The notes below the pieces were generated by a model that searched no databases, had not been told where the DNA came from, and was given only the letters and a program-made list of their open reading frames with translations. Of a DNA stretch of 64,000 nt, positions 28,385 to 42,392 are shown piece by piece; position 1 is the stretch's first letter, and every line of letters starts with the position of its first letter. Made by a program: the position numbers and the translations under genes. This DNA comes from Anarhynchus alexandrinus (taxonomy: Eukaryota; Chordata; Aves; Charadriiformes; Charadriidae). Location: positions 695,187-759,186 of the forward strand of contig VUYV01000036.1 of assembly GCA_008711295.1 (NCBI GenBank). The letters are read 5' to 3'.

Positions 28385-29201
28385 ACAGCACTACCAGAGG
28401 GGATGTGGTACTGTACCTGTTGGTCACCAATGCAAGCAAGCTAATCGGTGATGTCAAGATTGGAGGCAGCCTGGGCTGTAGTGATCATGCACTGGTGGAG
28501 TTTGCAGTCCCGAGGGATATGGGTCAGGCAAAGAGTAAAGTCAGGACCCTGAATTTTGGGAAAGCAAAATTCCAGCTGTTCAAGGAGTTAGTCAATAGGA
28601 CCCCCTGGGAAACTGCCCTCAGGGACAAGGGAGCAGAAGAGAGCTGGCAGATCTTTAAGGATGTTTTCCATAGAGTGCAAGAGCTCTCAATCCCCAGGTG
28701 CAAGAAATCAGGAAAGGAAGGCAAGAGACCAGCATGGATGAGTCAAGATCAACACACTAAAGGGCAAGAAGGAAATGCACAAGCAGTAGAAGCAGAGAGA
28801 GGTGAGGACAGGCTGAGAGAGTTGGGGTTGTTCAGCCTGGAGAAGAGAAGGCTCCAGGGAGACCTTATTGCAGCCTTTCAGTACTTAAAGGGGGCTTATA
28901 AGAAAGATGGGGAAAGACTTTTTAGCAGGGCCTGTTGCAATAGAGGGTAATGGTTTTAAACAAAAAGAGGGTAGATTTAGCCAAGATACATGGAAGAAAT
29001 TTTTTACAATGAGGGTAGTGAAACACTGGCACAGGTTGCCCAGAGAGGTGGTAGATGCCCCATCCCTGGAAACATTCAAGGTCAGGTCAGACAGGGGTCT
29101 GAGCAACCTGATCTAGTTGAAGATGTCCCTGCTCATTGCAGGGGGGTTTGGACTAGGTGGCCTTTAAAGGTCCCTTCCAACCCAAACTATTCTATGATTC
29201 T
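28385..29201 (+). mobile_element. CR1 LINE with internal deletion (endonuclease end joined to ORF2 C-terminus)
   Basis: The first part encodes the end of the CR1 endonuclease domain ([19 protein letters not shown], with the SDH motif) and the linker after it (up to RPAWMSQD). It then jumps near 28,790 to the extreme C-terminal block ([19 protein letters not shown]) and the 3' UTR, ending TTCTATGATTCTG. The whole reverse-transcriptase domain is missing. The 181-residue open frame across the junction is therefore a deletion relic, not a host gene. Confidence 0.93.
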
Positions 29202-29962
29202 GACCCCATCTGAATAGGGCCTTGTTTTAAACACTGGATTATGACATTTCGTATCTAATATGAAGTATGTATCACTATTGTGATTAGATATTCTTTTTTT
29301 CTATCTGAGTTCCAAGCCATTAATGAATATCCCTGTTGATGACCACAGGACCATTTCATTGAAGACCATTGTTTCATTATGTATTGAGTGAAAAAATAGT
29401 TTTTCATGTTGATTTTTAATTTCTTAATCATTGGTACTTCTGCAAGATAAAAGGCTTAATCCTACTGCTAACTGGGGAGACCAGTCCCTTGCTCTCTAAC
29501 ATGACCTTTATCCTTAGAGACTCCTGACAAAGCACTCAGGATGATGGGATCAAACAAGTTCTTCTAACATATCACAGTATATCTCATGGAAGCAAAATAC
29601 TGATGAGAATCTAAAGGGGGTGAGAATTTTAATAAACAATAGAAAAGCAATCTCTCCAATGAAAGAGGAGTATAAAGGTCAAATGTTGAGATTGTTTCCA
29701 GCTCCACTGGAAGGCAAAATGTAAATACTTGAAAAAGTTTAGTACATCGCAAACATTATAACCATCAAATGATATATAAACATTTATTTGTATGGCTAAT
29801 AGTATAAGATATTACAAATATCCAAGTTCATTATTCAAATAATTGTATTTCTTTCAGTAAGCAATGCATTTGAGTAGCAGGAACTTAGCTATGTTGCACA
29901 ACGTTGTGGGCAGATCTGTAAAACTTACAAATGGAGAACACATATTATAGAAAGGTATTACT
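29202..29962. other. Intergenic, no feature recognised
   Basis: AT-rich unique-looking sequence between two CR1 pieces. No coding signature, structured RNA or repeat was recognised. Confidence 0.5.
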
Positions 29963-30069
29963 TTGAGCAGCCAGGTCTAGTGGGAGGTGTCCTTGCCAAT
30001 GGCAGGGGGGTTGGAACTAGGTGGTCTTTAATGTCCCTTCCAACCTAAACCATGCTATGATTCTATGAT
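29963..30069 (+). mobile_element. CR1 LINE 3' tail (very short copy)
   Basis: About 107 bp of CR1 3' UTR: GAGCAGCCAGGTCTAGTGGG, GGCAGGGGGGTTGGAACTAG, GGTCCCTTCCAACC-like sequence, ending ATGCTATGATTCTATGATAC. A strongly 5'-truncated insertion. Confidence 0.92.
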
Positions 30070-33000
30070 ACTTTACTTGTAAGTCTGTCATCTATTATTA
30101 ATATGTCAATTGTTGGACCTGTGAATTGCTAAACTCAAACTACAAACTATGAGATATATTCGGTTTATGTACAGTTAGTATTTGTCATGTTGTATCATTT
30201 GTAAAATGTGGCAATAACCTTGGTCAGATATTCCAGGAGATGCTTCAGTTTTCACCACAGGCAGATAAAGGATATTCCAGTTCAGTGGCTGTTGTCTCCC
30301 ACATCTGATGATATATGGAACTTGAAAAGAAAAAGAATGGTTGTGCAGCCCACTGTCTTACAGAGGAAGTTACGGCATTTATGGTGGAAGGGTGGAAAGA
30401 AGTAATACCTTCAGTAAGACCCATTCAGCTGCTATTCAGACCTAGGTGAAAGAGAAAAAAGTGTCTGGAGATGAGGCTTGCCACCTAGGTTATTATTGCC
30501 TTTTGAGTACAAAGGTAGTTTGTCCACCTGGCCTTGGGATTGTCACTGGTACTGGAAAGGGAAATGGGCAATCAAAGAGGTTTATCCAAATGTACTTTGG
30601 CTGACCAATATGTTAGCGGAGATGAGTCCTAGCATTCATGTCTTTCCAGCTCTGATGGGGTAATAATTATATCACGTTGTTTCTGGTATATGTTATGATA
30701 TTCCGGCAACTTCAATTACTCTTTGCAGACAGCTTTCTCATTTGGAAGTTGTTCAGTCACTTAGGGCCACTTCTGTTAAATCTATACACCAAACTTTTAA
30801 GGGCTGAAATCAGCTACATTCCCCATCTGTGTGTATTAGTCATTATGTGCATCCTTAGTGTTGTTGACAACCATTAAACTCTGGCAGTCATTACTATTAT
30901 TTCTGAATAATCATGAAGAGCGTTTAATGAGGATCTGATGATGACTGCAGACCCTACTGAAATAGACCAGATTATGTCCATGTTTGTATCAGCATTAATC
31001 AGATGTAACTCTTTTGAAGTCCATGTTGTTACCTCTGATTGACATGGATCTAATTGTGAGCAAATAGCTAGTATTTGACTGACATGAGCGTATGGCTCTA
31101 TGTCTACTATTCTACTCCAAAATCTCTCAAAATTTGGACATAGCTTGCAGCTAAACCATAGACTCCTTCTTAACTTGTCACGTTCCCCAGTAGGTGTTGC
31201 TTTATTTAAATGACATCTCTGTAGATGGTGAAGCATCCAGGTGATTTCTCCTGCATTCCTTCGAGCATAGTTTCACTGTTCTTTTCTCATCAATTCTGTC
31301 TGTCATGCTATAGTGTTGCTGTAAGTTTTCTTCCCTGCTCTGTGGTTCATTGAAGGAATTTCATACATGTTCTCCATCCCAACAGTCAATTAGCTGATTC
31401 ACCCGCTCTTATAGGAGCTGCTATAAGCACTCATGTCATGCTAATACTATGTCTTGGCACTACAGCTGTTCTCTTGCCTCCTTTGCTGTCTTCTGTCTTC
31501 CTCCTACCCTAATTATGATCTGCTTCATCCTTCTTTTTCTTTAATTTATTGGTACTTTGGAGCTGTTTTCTCCCTTGTCCCTACTTCCTCGCTCACACAA
31601 ACAGGCTATTTTGCTGGTTAGGGACAGTCATCTCTTGGGTACGTATAACTGAGGAACTGTTTTCTAAAATGTGCTATTGAAAGGACAAAATGTAGCTTTT
31701 GGCCTGGCTGTTTTTATTATCAGTCTTGTACAAATTAGATGTGCGAACAGAAGGGGTAGTCTTACCCCTAGGAACAAGTGAGACAAACTGAACAAGAGCA
31801 GAGCAGCAATGATTTTGAGCAAAGGGACTTAGAAGCGAATGGTTTCATCTTTGGTAGCATAAATGCCAGGGACCATTTTGTATTTTAGCAGGAAAATTAT
31901 TATTTTAGACTTTAATAAAAAGCAGACCAGGGACACTGCATCTGGAGCCAGCCAAGTTGTAGTCTGGCAGAGAACAGGAAAATAAGAAAAAGAAGCTTTC
32001 ATGGAGTAGTTTTGTAGTCATTTGCATGTAGGGTCAGAAATCATCCAGTTACTTCTGCCGTATCACCCACCTCTGTGTTGAGACAGTGCTTCCCACTCAG
32101 TCTAGAATAGTAACTGTGGCTTTCATCCCCATTTTAGATTTTTAAACACTTCACCAGAATGATCACACTCAAGTTAAAGACAAACCTTTTAAATGATATG
32201 AGTAATTCCTAACAGTAAGTGAAGCAGTGCTAGAAACAGCAGTGTCTATCCACAGAGATGTTGTTCAGCTTTTTTTATAAGACGTTTTGGTGTTTCATAA
32301 TTACAGGAAGAGAATCCTACTCTCTTCTGTTTAATTCAATCAGTTTTAATTGCTTTGAAACCACAGAGCATATTTAACTCTATTTTCTACCCTGACTCAA
32401 TCTAGAAATACCTGCACAGGGAAATGATTTCTAATAGCTGACAGCTCATAATTCTAATGCAAAAAATGTCATCATGAAATTCAATTTGTACAAGGAATAA
32501 GGACCACATTTCTATCTTGAGGGTAATTAAATATAGGAACAATTTACCTGAGAACATGCTGGATTCTCATCACTTCCATTCTTCAAATAATAACTAGATT
32601 TCTTTGTGCAAGATGTACTATAGCTCATACAAACTTACTATCTTGATACTAAAACTACAAGGTGAGGTCATACTGCAATAATCATATCAATACCTTCCAA
32701 TTCTAAAATATCTGTTGTTTTTCCACTAATAAGTGAGAATTGCTATTTGACCGATCAGGAAAGTATGCCAAAAAATCTCAATCAATCAGATTTAGAAACG
32801 AGTGGAGAGACGAATTCTTCATATATATACACAATTGACATTATAAGCAGTGTTCAGAAAGCAAATATACAAAACTGCAGTATTCAGGATTCTTGGGATA
32901 AAACATATCCATCCAGCAGATCATATATAAAGCACGCTGGAATGCCTTTGCGATATTTTGATAATATACTGCAGTATACTGGTCAGTTTTGATGCCTGCT

Positions 33001-36000
33001 TATAGTGTAGTCATGTTCAGTGGAAGTTAAAAAAGGGAGGATAAAAAGGTGTGATGGATCAGCTCATGCCAGGAACCCACTGAGCCAAAGCCTCGCTCTT
33101 TCCCCATGGTTAGTCATTCCCCTAGAGCACAGTGCAATTCCATGTCTGTTTAAATGAGCTACCTTTATGAAGCATTTTGTGCTTGATGGGTAAGTCTGAA
33201 GCATAATTCTGTATTTTTGCTGCTATTATTTTTATTAGAGGGCTATCTTTATTTAATCAGATTGGTAGTATTAGCTCTGATTTAAATAATAATAAACTGT
33301 AAACCTTATCACATGTACAGGTAGAATTGTGTTACAAAAGGAGATAAAAAGGAAAATCCACAGTCCATGAATTATCTTTTGTCAGAAGATACAGTTTTAT
33401 TCAGTTTAGTTGGCTTTAAGTAACAGTCATGTGATCTAAAAGGAGTCACCTTTGGATCACATGAGTTCCCTACAGGTTTCCACAGTGTTCTGGCTGCCAC
33501 TGGTAGGTATAGCTCTAGAGATAACCGTGTACCAAGCAACATGTCCCACAGGTTTAAATAAATGTTTGAGATTCCGTTTGCCTTGCCAAAGACTGACCTT
33601 GCACTGCAGATCAGAGTGGGAGCTGTGATCAGTTACAAAAATAGTAAATCTCACCAGAAAGTGAACAACTAAAAGTCATACTTAGCCATACAATTGTAAA
33701 ATTTAGACTTTTAAGTATGGAGACATCAATTTCTATGCATCAGTTGTCCATTTGTTGAACTAGTATCAATAGCCAGAGAGGCAATATTGCACAAGTCAGT
33801 GCAGTATCCAGGCCCACACTTCATTGCTGTCAAACATAAGAAGATTGAAAATAACTGTATTCAGGATGTGAATAACCAAAGCTACCCCAAAATAGATCAT
33901 ACTATAGCGACACCTATGCTATTAATTTTATAAAAGCAAAACCCCATACTCAGCTGTCAGTTCTCCTAAATTTAATACAAATGGCATATTTTTTCCCTTC
34001 TACGTACCTCTCCCTTTTAGTTTGACCATCTTTGCAGTTAGAAGATGTTCTAGGTATTTTTTTCCTAGGCTACTTTACAAAGGTTTCGGGTATTGGATCG
34101 TACTGAGATTCTAATGCTGCAGTCAGTGTGGCACTGGTGTCTGCACCAAAGCAGTCACCCACCTGCAGCCATCTTTAAATAAGGTAGCTGGTTGTGGTAT
34201 TTATTATCATTTCTTTTTTCCTTCACCTGATCCATTTGCTTCATCCCAGCAAAAAATGGGTAGTTGCATTTTTAATTTTAACATAAAAAGAGTGTATCTT
34301 TCTATATGCTCTTTTGACTAAAGATTTTCATCACCACAGAGTACCTGCAAATTCTGTTGGTTGCCACTCAAAGTGGGAATGCTTAACACTCGTGCAATTC
34401 CTATGGCTCTAGGGAAATCTAAGATTGGTTCAACATTTTTGTGCCTTGTTCGAAAAAAACCACTAGGTTGTGGCAATGCTGTACATTGATCCTTTCTGAT
34501 TTTTATATAAAGAATTGTTTCAAGTAGGTATATTACAAACTTCTGCCTAAGTTTAGTTTAGATGAACAGAATATCTTGTATCAGGTTTTCAGAGGCACCC
34601 ATAGGCAGCACAGGCATTTAATGTAGAAATACAGCTTCACTAGTACCTGGAATTTAGACTAAATTATGCAGCCTGGATCTCACTGAAAGCTAGTAATAGT
34701 AATTCACATTTTTATCCATAACCTTGATCTTTCTTTAAATAAATCCATCAGTCTATTAGAAAGAGCATAACTTGAGAATTGTCTTACTGATTTGTAATTT
34801 TTCACGTACACCATTAGGTGGCAGGGAACAATAAAGGTTTACTTGATGAAATGTCATACATATGTTGAAATACAAACCTGTCAGATTGTTCTCCCCACCC
34901 TTTTTCAATCAGAATTGTTTCCTACTGTGAACTGTCAAGAGCTTTGTCTAGTTAATTATTAAATTTCTTACCAACAGGGCTCACTGCTTTCACCAAGACC
35001 ATTTCAGATTTCATTTCTGTCCAATCCTTTTGTCAAATGAGAAAAAAACAAGGCATATTCATCTTACTGGGATTTCTCTAAAAATTAAATCTCACCACAG
35101 TTGTATCTCTACTTCTAACCTCTACTTCTGCTTCTGGTGAGGCTAAATCTGTCCACTAGAAGTAGCTCCTAGGCCAGGCTAATTCCAGCAGGCATTAGTG
35201 GGAGGCAAGAAACTTCATTATTCTTTTGGGAGCCTTGATTCTGAACTGCTTCTAAGGGCTAGGCTTCTGTATGGGTCCAGCTATAAATAAGGACTTTTTA
35301 CATAGCATAGGTACAAGAAGATTGAAGTGATGGGGTTTAGATATCCAGGCTGACAGACGGGTGGGTGCATGTAAAAAGACAGAGAATTTATACTGCCAGC
35401 AACATTTGTTTCTCTAAATCTAGATGGCTGCTGATTTTAGAATTTCAGTGGATGTCACAGGTGAGAGGGTAGGTGCTGGGAATCATCGAGCAAGGCTTGT
35501 CTGCTTGATAACTCACTCAAATGATTGATGTATGGGAAGTTAATTCTGCTGCTAGTGACTCTGTAGGAGTTAAGGATGCCTATGCTCAGCATTTCCCAGA
35601 TACATAGAATTAAGTCCCTGGCAGGAGTAGCCCCTAAGAGATTTATTGTTATTCCCTCGAACTCTTCTGGTGCTGTTGGTAAGAACTGTGCCACAGATAT
35701 TGACACATGTGCTTAACAGGAATGTCCCACTGCAGACTTTTCCATATTTTTATGTAATAAAGTCCTGCCAAAGGAAGGAGTAACAATTCCAGAAAATTTG
35801 ATACAGCTGCATTTTGCCACGCGTGTTTGTTAAGCTAACACTTAGGAGGAAAAGCACAGGAGGGACATTTTTGTTATTGACTAGTCTGATATGCAGTTCA
35901 CTGCTTGACAACTTCAGCTCAATGCAGTTTTAACGTGACTGAGTGAATGACAGTAGAGAGACTGAAATCCATTATTCACAGAAAAATTTGTGGTAGCAAC

Positions 36001-36416
36001 TCACAGAACTCCTACAGTGTGTCTCTTTTGTCCCAGGCAATCATGTCTGGAAGCAAGGAATCCTTTGTTCCCCCAGTTCATCCCTGGTGTTGCCTGAGAA
36101 CACTGACAGTGAGCCCACAAGCCTTAATCTCAGTAGGTGGGAGGTCTACATGTTTGCTGGGATTTGGATTCGGTATTTTTCATCTTGGTCCCTGAGTTTC
36201 AGTCACTGGATTGTATCTGCCCAGTCCAAACATAGGCAATCCTATGGGATCTTGTGTATACAAACAGGAATCTTCAGTAGTTAAAAATCCCAAACCCAAT
36301 AATAATGATGGTAGTACAAGATGACTTAAGCAACAGATTCTATTAACTTGGATTGCAGAAAATCAGATTCCTTACGAATAGAAATACTTACTGCCTGTGC
36401 ACATCACAGGCAGTGA
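30070..36416. other. Intergenic, about 6.3 kb, no gene recognised
   Basis: AT-rich sequence without a recognised repeat or exon. The one stretch that drew attention is a 120-residue minus-strand open frame at 30,874-31,236, which I cannot assign. An octamer-ended CR1 tail is absent here. Confidence 0.5.
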
Positions 36417-37550
36417 GTCTTTGACATGGTTTCCTACAACATTCTCCTGGAGAAACTGGCTGCTCATGGCTTGGATGGGTGTACTCTTTGCTGGGTAAAA
36501 AACTGGATGGATGGCTGTGCCCAGAGAGTGGTGAATGGATTTAAATCCAGTTGGTGACCGGTCACAAGTGGTGTTCCCCAGGGCTTGGTACTGGGACCAG
36601 TTCTCTTTAATATCTTTATCAATGACCTGGACGAGGGGATCAAGTGCACCCTCAGTAAGTTTGCTGACGACACTAAGTTGGGTGGGAGTGTTGATCTGCT
36701 TGAGGGTAGGATGGTTCTACAGAGGGATCTGGACAGGCTGGATCGATGGGCTGAGGCCAGTGGTATAAGATTCAACAGGGCCAAGTGCCAGCTCCTGCAC
36801 TTAGGTCATAACAACCCCATGCAGTGCTACAGCTTTGGGGAAGAGTGGCTGGAAAGCTGCCTGGTGGAAAAGGACCTGGGGGTGTTTGTCAACAGCCGGC
36901 TGAATATGAGCCAGCCATGTGCCCAGGTGGCCAAGGTGACCAACAGCATCCTGGCCTGTATCAGGAATAATGTCACCAGCAGGACTAGGGAAGTGATCAT
37001 TCCCCTGTACTCGGCACTGGTGAGGCCCCACCTTGAATACTGTGTTCAGTTTTGGTCCCCTCACTACAGGAAAGACATTGAGGTGCTGGAGAGTGTCCAG
37101 AGACGGGCAACAAAGGTGGTGAGGGGTCTGGAGAACAAGTCTTATGAGGAGCGGCTGAGGGAACTGAGTTTGTTTAGTCTGGAGAAAAGGAGGCTGAGGG
37201 GAGACCTTATCGCTCTCTACAATTACCTGTAAGGAGGTTGTAGCGAGGTGGAGGTCAACCTCTTCTCGCTAGTAACAAGTGATAGGACAAGAGGAAACGG
37301 CCTCAAGTTGCACCAGGGTAGGTTTAGGATAGATATTAGGAAAAATTTCTTCACAGAAAGGGTTGTCAAGCATTGGAACAGGCTGCCCAGGGAAGTGGTG
37401 GAGTCGCCATCCCTGGAGGTATTTAAAAGATGGGTAGACGTGGTGCTTGGGGACATGGTTTAGTGGTGGCTTTGGCAGTGTTAGGTTGATGGTTGGACTA
37501 GATGATCTTTAAGGTCCCTTCCAACGTAGACAATTCTATGATTCTATGAT
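36417..37550 (+). mobile_element. CR1 LINE, 5'-truncated, longest RT fragment in the window
   Basis: About 1.13 kb. It starts in ORF2 at sequence for FDTVSHNILLEKL-like codons (TTTGACATGGTTTCCTACAA) and passes the GVPQG-like and FADDTK blocks. FADDTK, at 36,660-36,677, carries the two catalytic aspartates. It continues through [17 protein letters not shown] and [20 protein letters not shown] to the 3' UTR, ending TTCTATGATTCTATGATC. One open frame (36,585-37,232) stays intact for 215 codons and then stops where ACCTGAAAGG of the other copies reads ACCTGTAAGG, a nonsense change. It is a non-autonomous, dead copy. Confidence 0.96.
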
Positions 37551-40500
37551 CACAGTCCCCTGGCCACCATCGCTGTCGGCATAAAAGACAGTTCATCTTC
37601 AACAGCTGTTTGTTTCCTTCACAAATAACTCACACACACAGATTTCAAAAAGCAGTCAAACAGGATTGAAGCTAATTCAGCATGCTATCAGCCTTAGCAT
37701 CTGACAGCAGTCTTGGTACTCCAAATAGACTGGTGTTGCAGTCAATCCATAGATCACCCTACCCTATTTCTACCTTGTAACTCTATAGCTTATGGATATC
37801 CCAGGAAAGATGCAGCATAGCCCTGGAGGTAATGGGAGAGGAGCTGCAGCGTGTAAGGAGGCTGAACTTGGACCCTGTGTGAAACTAAACAAACGATTTT
37901 TTTTCTGGTGCATTGTGAGCTGTTCAATAGTGAAAAATTGCTGTCTTTGAAAGACTTGATGAAAAACAGGAGTCACTAAGCAAGTGTGTTTCTCTGAGGG
38001 GCTTGTGTCAGTTCAGCTCTCTGAAGGACAGGCTGCTGGGAACAGGTAGATGTCACGCAATGCAATATGCAACACAAGCTGTGTGCACATTATCATTTGC
38101 CCCTGGAGTCAGCAGCCCACTGTGACCCCTGACTTGGATTTCCCATGAAAGTGATCTCTGCTTGTAAATACTAATGATGCTGCTATGCTCTCACAAGCTT
38201 GGTGCCAAACAGTACATTGGTTAATGGTGTAGACTGGATCTGGGGCAGAGGTGATTTACTTACCTTTGTGGAAAAGGGAGGAACAGTCATAAAGATCAAC
38301 CTGATCACTTACTCTGCCTTATGTTTTTAAAACCATGGATAAGTAGTATGAAATATTTGGATCTCCAGAAAAGAAAGGTCTTTTCAGTCTGCATGATTCA
38401 TGTGTGGGTTACCATATGCCTGAAGCTAGGGAAGACTGTTTATCTGTTATCAGACTGTTTTCCATATGATGTTTTTCACAGTCGTATCAGAAAAGTCAAG
38501 AGCTGCTTACTCAGCTGGCCCCAAATCCTGAAGACTTCCATTTGGGCCTTTGGTCTTTTCATTGTTTTGCAATCAGATACGAAAGTCTGCCCCAGAAGAG
38601 GATAAACATGTTCTGAAATGTTGTCATATTTTGAGAATGCAAGGACCTAAAGGAGATTCAGTCTCACTGGGTCCTCCTTAGAAGTTACAGTTGTGTGCAA
38701 GAGTGGTTACAAACACTTTTTTTGATTTCTTCTGAGCTATGTCTGAGAGGACAAAGTTTAGCCTTCTTTGCAGAATTTTGTATCTTCCACCTACTTTCTG
38801 AGGTGGATGTAATAAAGACAAGAACGTGACAAATTATGTGCTTCAGCACAAAAAAAATCATTAATTTTTATTGCTATTCTGCCTCATCTCCTTTTATGGA
38901 GAACATCAATTTGTTTTTGTTTTTCTTGAACTGTCTAGGTAATAAACTGTAAAATTGTACTTTTCAGTACTTTCTTTTGAGGAGCCCCCAGTAAACTAAA
39001 ACATATTTCAGAACACAAAGAAGGGATAGTGTTTCACTATAGGAGGAAAACCCTTGGTCTGAACTAAGTCAAATTAATGAACGAAAGAGTTTCCTCTGAA
39101 GGGAAGGTCTCAGGCAGGACAGTAGAAGCAGGTTAGCTGGAGAAGTCAAAAAATTCAGGAAAGCAGCAGGACAAAGTGTATTTCCTAGGCATGTGATGAC
39201 TTTGTGAAGACTCATTCTCTATACCATCTTGCTCTCTCTTCTCTGGTAGGCTTTTCACATCATCCAGAAATGAGGTTAGTGGAAAGAAAGAAGTATGCTT
39301 TCTTAGTACGCTTTTCTCAACATGCTGAGAAGATGATGACAAGAACTAGGGTGAGATAAAAAACAGGAGTGGTTTTATTCAGGTCTGCAAGATACTGGGA
39401 TGGTTTACATTGCAGCAGATGAATGCCTAGGGTTGTTTTCCTTCAAATGTGCCAGGAGGTGGTACAAGACCTACTGATGGTTTCATATGTACTGTCAAAG
39501 CTACTGCCTACGACTGCACACATTCAGTTTCTTGTGAAAGACTGTTACAAACAAGACCAAAGGAAAAACTACTCTTGCAAGCGGTGCTCTACCTACCCAA
39601 AACAAACAACAGCAAGGGTGGTTTGTGTAGCAATTTGTAGGAGGAGGTCTGAGGATTTTCATCCTTTCTTTAAGGCTGGTATCTAGGAAAAGAACCTGAA
39701 GGGTAAGAGAGGAAGAAAGATGCAGTTGCAAAAGCAAAAAAAANCTGATTGATAGAGAAGAATAAGCTAAGAAATGAATTTGCAGTAATGGGAAGAGATG
39801 TGAAAAAGCAAGCAGATGACAGAATGGCAAAAGACAAAATTAGGGAAGCCAGTTGCAACAGAGGAGAGGAAGATATGATTAAGATAGCTAAGAGGTGGAG
39901 CCTAAGACAGAGCGATGAGGCTGTATGTGAGACTATGACATAGAACAGGAAACAAAGTGACCTCCAGGTGAAGGAGAGAACAGATGGGAGCAAATCTGAG
40001 ATTCACCTCTGTACCAGAGAGATTCATCTTCTGACTCAAGCAGATAAAGTGAACATAATGTTAGGCCATCAGTCAAAAACAAGAGAATGAGATATGGACC
40101 AGAAGTTGAAAACTATCAGAGTAGGGATGGCAGGAGGGGCTGACAGAGGCAGATGGATAGGGGACACAACTGTTGTCTATAAATGTCTTGGATGAACACC
40201 TCGGAGTGAGAAAAGCTATTTGAATTGAATGACAGTATTGGTACAAGAAAGAATGTGCATATATTAGTTGTTAATAAACTAGAGTTGGAATTAGAAAGTT
40301 CTTAAACCATCAGATCAGGAGGCTCTGGGTGCTGTCCCATTAGAAATAGAGCAAGCAAACACATCTTAGATTATCTTCAGGTGGAACTTGATAAGTTTGA
40401 GGATGTAATCATATACAAGATTGATATCCACAATGAGAGAGACCAGATTGGATGTTGTAGGAGGGCCTTCCTAGTCCCTGCCCTAATCTTATTTTCCCAA

Positions 40501-42392
40501 TAATGATGCTGTTGACTCATATATATTGACCAGGACAGGTGCAGACAGACACATATTTGCCTCACTCGCTTTCCAAGCCAACTGGATGCCACCCACCTCT
40601 GGAATCTGTGTAGCTGGATTGGCCCAGGGCTGTGCCCAAGTTGTTAAATCTGTGCAAATACATGACTTTCAGATCTGAACTGGCTTGCTTTTGCCTAACT
40701 TGGAGTGTGGGTGAGGGAGTCCACACCTATCTATACACCTTCAGAGGGCTGTGTAGGGCTCACACGTTTGCTGCCTCAGAGGAGTGTGAAAACTACTTAG
40801 ACTACTAGGGGTGCAGGGACTGTACAAGCTGATGCAACAGAGCTGAGGGGACTCGAGATCCCAGAAGAAACGTAGTAGCAAATCTACTAATCGAGGATAC
40901 CACAGTAGCACACTCAGGAGCCACGTGCAACATCTGTCTGGTCACTTCTGTATGACAGTGTGATGTTTGGTGGCAGACTAGAAGTCTGATTCACCAACAT
41001 TGTGTATGACGTCACCAGTAACAACTTACTCTTACATCTTTGATTGCCCTCCCAGTTGTTCTGAGTTCCTAGACAACACTGCGCAGTGGAGATGATGCCA
41101 CTGTTCCTCCTAGTTAGAGCATCCCTTCCTTGTCTGTCATCATACTTCTCGTCATGCTCCCAGAAGTCATATTGCTGCTTGACAAACGTGCAACCCCCTG
41201 CTCATGCTGCAGTGACCACAGCCACCTACTGCATCCAGTTGTGTTCCAATGCACTGACTGATATGTGCATATTTGGAAGCAAATGTTTGTATATTATAGA
41301 TATATGACAGATTATTTTTAATTGCTAATAAGATCCTGGTGGGGAAGGATTCTTAGACCCTTCACTGCATGGCCATCTGCATAAACAAGACCTTTATTTT
41401 TCAGATTCCTCTTCTGCTGCCTGCTGTCTCAACAGCACTAAATTTCCATTTTGCCCTCCTAGTAAACATCTATGCTTATGTGAGTGTGTGTGGCTCACAC
41501 TGTTTCCGCTGTGACTGAAACGGGACTATTCCCACGCTACTTGAAGCTTTGCGTTCTTGGCTCCTGAGAGTACCTGCTAGCAGATAGCTGTGGCCATGTC
41601 TTCCTTTGATGAAGAAGTTCTTATCTTAGGTGAGATGTGGAGTGCCTCGTCTTGCAACATTTCTGCTACCCCCCAGGCAGGGAGAGAGAGTGAGCGCACA
41701 GGAAGAGTGACAACTTGTACTTTCAAAATCCCAACCTCACCTAGGACAACAGTTGATAACAAGCCCAAGCGAAACAGAACTACTGACTCACCCTCCCCTC
41801 TCCTGGCCCACTGCAAAAGACTGAAGATTTCTCTACAATTAGTGACACTGGCTTCAGTGAGATCCTTTTTTGTCATTGAAAGAATCGGAGCTTCTTTAGC
41901 TTATACCTTTATTATAGAAACTTGTCTCTGTTTCTTTTTTTTCCCTGAGTTAGGCTGCATTTAAGAGTAGACCTGTGATGGAAATGTGGCGTATGTTTCC
42001 TTGTGTGACTATATTAATATGAAGTACAGCACCACATTTTTCATGTATCTGTACCCTACAATAGTTGGCTCAGCTGCACATAAAATTATATCTAAGACTG
42101 AGATTATGACTTCCAAGTGCTTTCTAGCAAAAGTGAAATTTTAGGTTTTGAATGAAATAGCTTCTTTTCTACAAAAGAGGTAATAAAGGCATTCCACAAG
42201 AATAAAGCATAGAAATATTGATATAGATAAGGACACAGATATGTGGTTGTTGTGTCCCATGTAACTTTGAAATCTAATATTACTTAAACCAAATAGATTA
42301 ATGTTTTTTCAGAGAATAGTGTGTCTTCTTAGTCCTTTTTGGGTGAATAAAATTGCTGAATTATCTTTGTTTCCAAGTCTATAAGAGTTATC
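37551..42392. other. Intergenic, about 4.8 kb, no gene recognised
   Basis: No exon or known repeat was recognised. It contains a single N at 39,744 after a run of eight A. Open frames here (for example 41,590-41,964) have no domain and atypical composition. Confidence 0.5.
39744..39744. other. Ambiguous base after a homopolymer
   Basis: One N follows a run of eight A. The flanks are not duplicated, unlike at the 19,036 N. Probably an unresolved homopolymer length. Confidence 0.9.

Noticed and set aside
28405..28950. A 181-codon open frame as a host gene
   Set aside because: The SDHALVEF endonuclease motif and the CR1 C-terminal block identify it as an internally deleted CR1.
36585..37232. 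A 215-codon open frame as a host gene
   Set aside because: It is the reverse-transcriptase C-terminal part of a CR1 LINE. The same protein blocks occur at 13.4-13.9 kb and 46.7-47.3 kb.
41590..41964. A 124-codon plus-strand frame
   Set aside because: No known motif; it ends in a T-run that gives an artificial hydrophobic tail.
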